64,000 bases of DNA from assembly GCA_014804695.1 (NCBI GenBank), contig JAAUZJ010000010.1, positions 56,120 to 120,119 on the forward strand, written 5' to 3'. The stretch comes from Lachnospiraceae bacterium (GTDB lineage Bacteria; Bacillota; Clostridia; Lachnospirales; Lachnospiraceae). Each line of letters opens with the position of its first letter. The stretch's first letter is position 1. Below the pieces are notes generated by a model, which had not been told where the DNA came from, did no database searches, and was given only the letters and a program-made list of their open reading frames with translations. The position numbers and the translations under genes are program-made. Shown piece after piece: positions 60,577 to 64,000 of the stretch.

Positions 60577-62190
60577 ATGATAGGTGCAGAGGCAATAGTT
60601 AAATGTCTGGAAAAGGAAGGCGTAGAATATGTATTCGGATATCCGGGCGTTGCAATTTGTCCGTTTTATAACAGTATACTGAATTCCGATATAAAAACTA
60701 TTTTGATCCGTACAGAGCAAAATGCGGCACACGCAGCAAGCGGACTTGCGAGAGTAAGCGGCAAAGTAGGCGTCTGTGCAGTAACATCGGGACCTGGGGC
60801 AACTAATGTAATTACCGGTATAGCAACTGCTTTTGCCGACAGTATCCCGCTTATATGCATAACAGGGCAGGTAAACAGTGAACTGCTTGGTTCCGACGTG
60901 TTTCAGGAGGCGGATATCACGGGGGCCGTGGAGTCTTTTGTCAAATACAGTTATCTGGTAAAAGACGCCAATCAGATACCGAGAATTTTTAAAGAAGCCT
61001 TCTATATTGCAAATTCGGGCAGAAAAGGACCGGTACTCATTGATATACCGATAGATGTGCAGAATTCGGCGCTTAAGAAGTTTGACTATCCGGAGGAAGT
61101 CAACCTAAGAACATATAAACCTACGATCAAGGGTCATGCAGTACAGATTAAGAAGGTTGTAAGTGAGCTTGCAAAAGCAAAGCGCCCCATTATCTGTGCC
61201 GGTGGCGGCGTGCTTCTCAGCGGTGCGGAAAAGGAACTTCGTGCACTTGCAGAAAAATACAGTATTCCCGTTGTATCTACAATGATGGGAATAGGCGTCA
61301 TGCCCACCAACCATCCCATGTATTACGGTATGGTTGGAAATAACGGTAAACCTTATGCCAACAGGGCTATGAACGAGTCAGATCTGCTTATAATGGTAGG
61401 TGCAAGAGTGGCTGACCGTGCAGTCAGTCAGCCCGACCTTATTACTGAAAATAAGATTTTAGTACATATAGATGTGGATCCTGCGGAAATCGGTAAAAAT
61501 GTCGGCCCGACAATACCGCTTGTCGGTGATGCAAAGCATATTTTTGAAGATTTCGCGAAAGAAGAAATAACCTGTAATCATGAGGATTGGATACAAACTT
61601 TAAATGAATATAGGGAAACAATGAAGCGGAAGAGAAATCCGAATCCTGATTATGTGGATCCGGCGGAATTTATCAGAATGTTATCCGAAGAGATGAACGA
61701 CGATGCGGTGTATGTTGCCGATGTCGGACAGAACCAAATCTGGTCCTGCTCTTATCATATAGTGAAAAACGGACGCTTTTTAACAACCGGGGGAATGGGC
61801 ACAATGGGTTATTCCATTCCGGCAGCTATGGGCGCCAAGCTTGCATGCAGGGACAAACAGGTGGTCGCCGTATGCGGTGACGGTTCTTTCCAGATGTCGA
61901 TGATGGAGCTTGCTACCATGCGCCAGTTCAATGTGCCTGTCAAAATTATTGTGCTAAAGAATACTTACTTGGGAATGGTCAGAGAGTATCAGCACTATAA
62001 CTACAAAGACAATTATTCAGTAGTGGATTTGTCAGGAAGTCCAGATTTAGAGAAACTGGCTATGGCGTATGATATGAAATTTATGAGACTTCTTACTATG
62101 GATAAGGCACAGGAGACTATTAAGGAATTTTTAAAGGATGATGAGTCGGTTCTTTTAGAGTGCGTTATTGATCCAATGGATTTGGTTTAG
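60577..62190 (+). CDS. ilvB: Acetolactate synthase large subunit
   Basis: TPP- and FAD-dependent enzyme making acetolactate or acetohydroxybutyrate, the first common step of valine, leucine and isoleucine synthesis. 537 aa: catalytic Glu in RTEQNAAHAASGLARVSG near residue 47, FAD region FVKYSYLVKDANQIPRIF, and TPP-binding GDGSFQMSMMELATMRQFN near 432 with NTYLGMVREYQ. The track start GTG 60559 overlaps the metH stop; ATG 60577 follows GGGAGG and begins MIGAEAIVKCL, the usual family start. Confidence 0.95.
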   Translation: MIGAEAIVKCLEKEGVEYVFGYPGVAICPFYNSILNSDIKTILIRTEQNAAHAASGLARVSGKVGVCAVTSGPGATNVITGIATAFADSIPLICITGQVNSELLGSDVFQEADITGAVESFVKYSYLVKDANQIPRIFKEAFYIANSGRKGPVLIDIPIDVQNSALKKFDYPEEVNLRTYKPTIKGHAVQIKKVVSELAKAKRPIICAGGGVLLSGAEKELRALAEKYSIPVVSTMMGIGVMPTNHPMYYGMVGNNGKPYANRAMNESDLLIMVGARVADRAVSQPDLITENKILVHIDVDPAEIGKNVGPTIPLVGDAKHIFEDFAKEEITCNHEDWIQTLNEYRETMKRKRNPNPDYVDPAEFIRMLSEEMNDDAVYVADVGQNQIWSCSYHIVKNGRFLTTGGMGTMGYSIPAAMGAKLACRDKQVVAVCGDGSFQMSMMELATMRQFNVPVKIIVLKNTYLGMVREYQHYNYKDNYSVVDLSGSPDLEKLAMAYDMKFMRLLTMDKAQETIKEFLKDDESVLLECVIDPMDLV

Positions 62191-62207
62191 GTTGGAGGGT
62201 ATGTATA

Positions 62208-62696
62208 ATGAAGAAAAAAATATATTCGGTGCAGGTAGAGAATAGATCTGGTGTGCTTTGTAAGGTGTCGGGGCTGTTTTCAAGAAGATGTTTTAACATT
62301 GATTCGCTGGCTGTTGGTGAGACTGATGATCCGCATGTTTCATGCATGACGATTGTCAGCAGCGGAGACCAGAGGACCATAGAGCAGATTGAGAAACAGC
62401 TTAATAAGAAGATAGATGTAATTAAGGTTAAGACCTTTGATGAAACTGAGAGTGTAAGCAGGGAGTTAATGCTTATTAAGGTAAAATATAACAGGAGCAA
62501 CAGGCGTGATATAATGGAAACCTGCGAAATCCTTAAGGCTGATATTGTGGATATGTCTAAGAATCAGATGATGATTCAAATTTGTGACGTTCCGGAGAAG
62601 ATTGCGCTGCTTATTAATATGCTACAGTCCATAAGTGTGATTGAAGTAGCAAGAACTGGAACCCTGGCGCTGCCTAAGTGTGTGGATACGGAGTAG
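62208..62696 (+). CDS. ilvN: Acetolactate synthase small subunit, first copy
   Basis: Regulatory ACT-domain subunit, 162 aa, that activates IlvB and confers valine feedback. The N-terminal ACT domain reads VENRSGVLCKVSGLFSRRCFNIDSLAVG near residues 10-37; the usual Gly after RR is Cys. The C-terminal domain has ADIVDMSKNQMMIQICDVPEK. It follows ilvB by 17 bp with GGAGGG upstream. A second, more canonical copy follows. Confidence 0.93.
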   Translation: MKKKIYSVQVENRSGVLCKVSGLFSRRCFNIDSLAVGETDDPHVSCMTIVSSGDQRTIEQIEKQLNKKIDVIKVKTFDETESVSRELMLIKVKYNRSNRRDIMETCEILKADIVDMSKNQMMIQICDVPEKIALLINMLQSISVIEVARTGTLALPKCVDTE

Positions 62697-62706
62697 TTAT
62701 AGACAG

Positions 62707-62735
62707 TTGACTTTTTTACTTATAATTGCTACAAT
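62707..62735 (+). promoter_or_regulatory. SigA promoter ahead of second ilvN
   Basis: TTGACT, exactly 17 bases, TACAAT, close to the SigA consensus. A second overlapping TTGACA lies at 62738. They are in the 85-bp gap between the two ilvN genes, suggesting independent transcription of the second copy and ilvC. Confidence 0.65.
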
Positions 62736-62781
62736 TATTGACAGTGTTTATAAGGTTGTTTTATAGAAAGGTAGGATTGTG

Positions 62782-63279
62782 ATGCATAGAAAGGTGTTTC
62801 AGCTTTTAGTTGATAATACATCAGGTGTACTTAGCCGTATTTCCGGTCTTTTTTCAAGGCGCGGATACAATATAGAGAGCATTACAGCAGGTGTGACCGC
62901 GGATGCGCGTTATACCCGCATTACGATTGTGACATCAGGCGATGATGAGATTCTTGATCAGATTGAGAAGCAGGTGGCGAAGCTTGTAGATGTCAAGGAT
63001 ATCAAGGAGCTTGAGCCGAATGACAGCGTATACCGCGAGTTGGCGCTGATTAAAGTTAAGGTGTCTGCGGAACAAAGAGAGGGTGTTATTTCGGTAGCTA
63101 ATATTTTCCGTGCTAATATTATTGATGTATCTCCGGATAGCCTGATAATCGAACTTACAGGTAATCAGAATAAGATAGAGGCATTTATCAGCCTGCTTGA
63201 TGGATACGAGATTCTGGAACTTGCAAGAACTGGTATTGCAGGACTTGGACGCGGAACGGATAATGTAACGTATTTATAA
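62782..63279 (+). CDS. ilvN: Acetolactate synthase small subunit, second copy
   Basis: Second ACT-domain regulatory subunit, 165 aa, with a more standard sequence: VDNTSGVLSRISGLFSRRGYNIESITAG near residues 8-35, then YRELALIKVKV and the terminal ILELARTGIAGLGRG. It differs clearly from the first copy, so it is an old paralogue rather than a recent duplication. The track uses GTG 62779, but the adjacent ATG 62782 is a natural start after AAAGGTAGGA. It precedes ilvC by 86 bp. Confidence 0.93.
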   Translation: MHRKVFQLLVDNTSGVLSRISGLFSRRGYNIESITAGVTADARYTRITIVTSGDDEILDQIEKQVAKLVDVKDIKELEPNDSVYRELALIKVKVSAEQREGVISVANIFRANIIDVSPDSLIIELTGNQNKIEAFISLLDGYEILELARTGIAGLGRGTDNVTYL

Positions 63280-63344
63280 TTAAGTTAGCTCTGAGAGGTT
63301 TTCCTCTTTCAGTTATAAAAACAATAACAAATGTTATATAATAA

Positions 63345-64000
<656 letters not shown>

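Noticed and set aside
60541-60577. T-box or leader-peptide attenuator before ilvB
   Set aside because: Only 17 bp separate metH and ilvB, too short for a T-box or attenuator. Any such control would lie further upstream.

Overview
The window looks like a chromosomal segment of an anaerobic, motile, spore-lineage Firmicute, most likely a Lachnospiraceae member (Clostridium cluster XIVa). This rests on moderate-to-low G+C, strong AGGAGG-type ribosome binding sites, TepA next to FtsK/SpoIIIE, the yqfC-yqfD-phoH-(pgpH)-ybeY block, an NfnAB transhydrogenase, and a sucrose/raffinose locus like that of Ruminococcus gnavus. The species cannot be named from the sequence. No rRNA, tRNA, CRISPR array, prophage or transposase gene is visible.

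Layout. 1-1.1 kb: 3' end of leuS. 1.2-4 kb: small accessory genes (two unknown proteins, a cysteine-rich peptide, a secreted protein). 4.2-14.5 kb: housekeeping genes, tepA, ftsK, the one-carbon genes fhs and folD, a zinc-ribbon/TPR membrane protein, and nfnA-nfnB. 14.6-18.4 kb: a giant 1264-residue flagellin on the minus strand with a SigD-type promoter, followed by a wrecked toxin-antitoxin remnant. 18.8-29 kb: an AraC regulator with a membrane propeller protein, then an ABC importer, GH36 alpha-galactosidase, sucrose-kinase-like P-loop protein and GH13 sucrose(-phosphate) phosphorylase. 29-32.8 kb: ECF S-component, Dabb protein, MORN protein, YfcE phosphodiesterase, RlmH. 33.3-39 kb: pyrimidine nucleoside phosphorylase, then yqfC, yqfD, phoH, a degenerate PgpH-like protein and ybeY. 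39-47.7 kb: MOP flippase, unknown BofC-like protein, two flavoproteins, and a proB-ynzC-fthC-proA operon. 48-50.6 kb: chemoreceptor, a small conserved protein and a GNAT. 50.8-53.5 kb: ArsR regulator, stand-alone HMA protein and P1B ATPase. 53.5-58 kb: DUF554, MBOAT/SGNH acylation pair and a lipoprotein. 58-64 kb: truncated-type MetH, then ilvB, two ilvN genes and the start of ilvC.

How the genes work together. fhs, folD, fthC and the MetH-like protein cover activation, interconversion and use of tetrahydrofolate-bound one-carbon units. NfnAB links NADH, NADPH and ferredoxin. The galactosidase/kinase/phosphorylase set describes uptake and phosphorolytic breakdown of raffinose-type sugars. proBA and ilvBN-C make proline and branched-chain amino acids.

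The most unusual sequence features are eight diverged repeats in the flagellin, three large folded intergenic elements (9.55, 32.8 and 41.5 kb), a PgpH homologue that has lost its HD catalytic residues and sensor domain, an AgaSK-type enzyme split into two genes, a deleted RelB/PIN module, and two consecutive acetolactate synthase small-subunit genes, the second with its own promoter. I did not find a clearly novel multi-gene system; the flagellin and the folded elements are the best candidates for follow-up. Several ORF-track starts were moved to internal ATGs because of ribosome-binding-site position; each entry says so.
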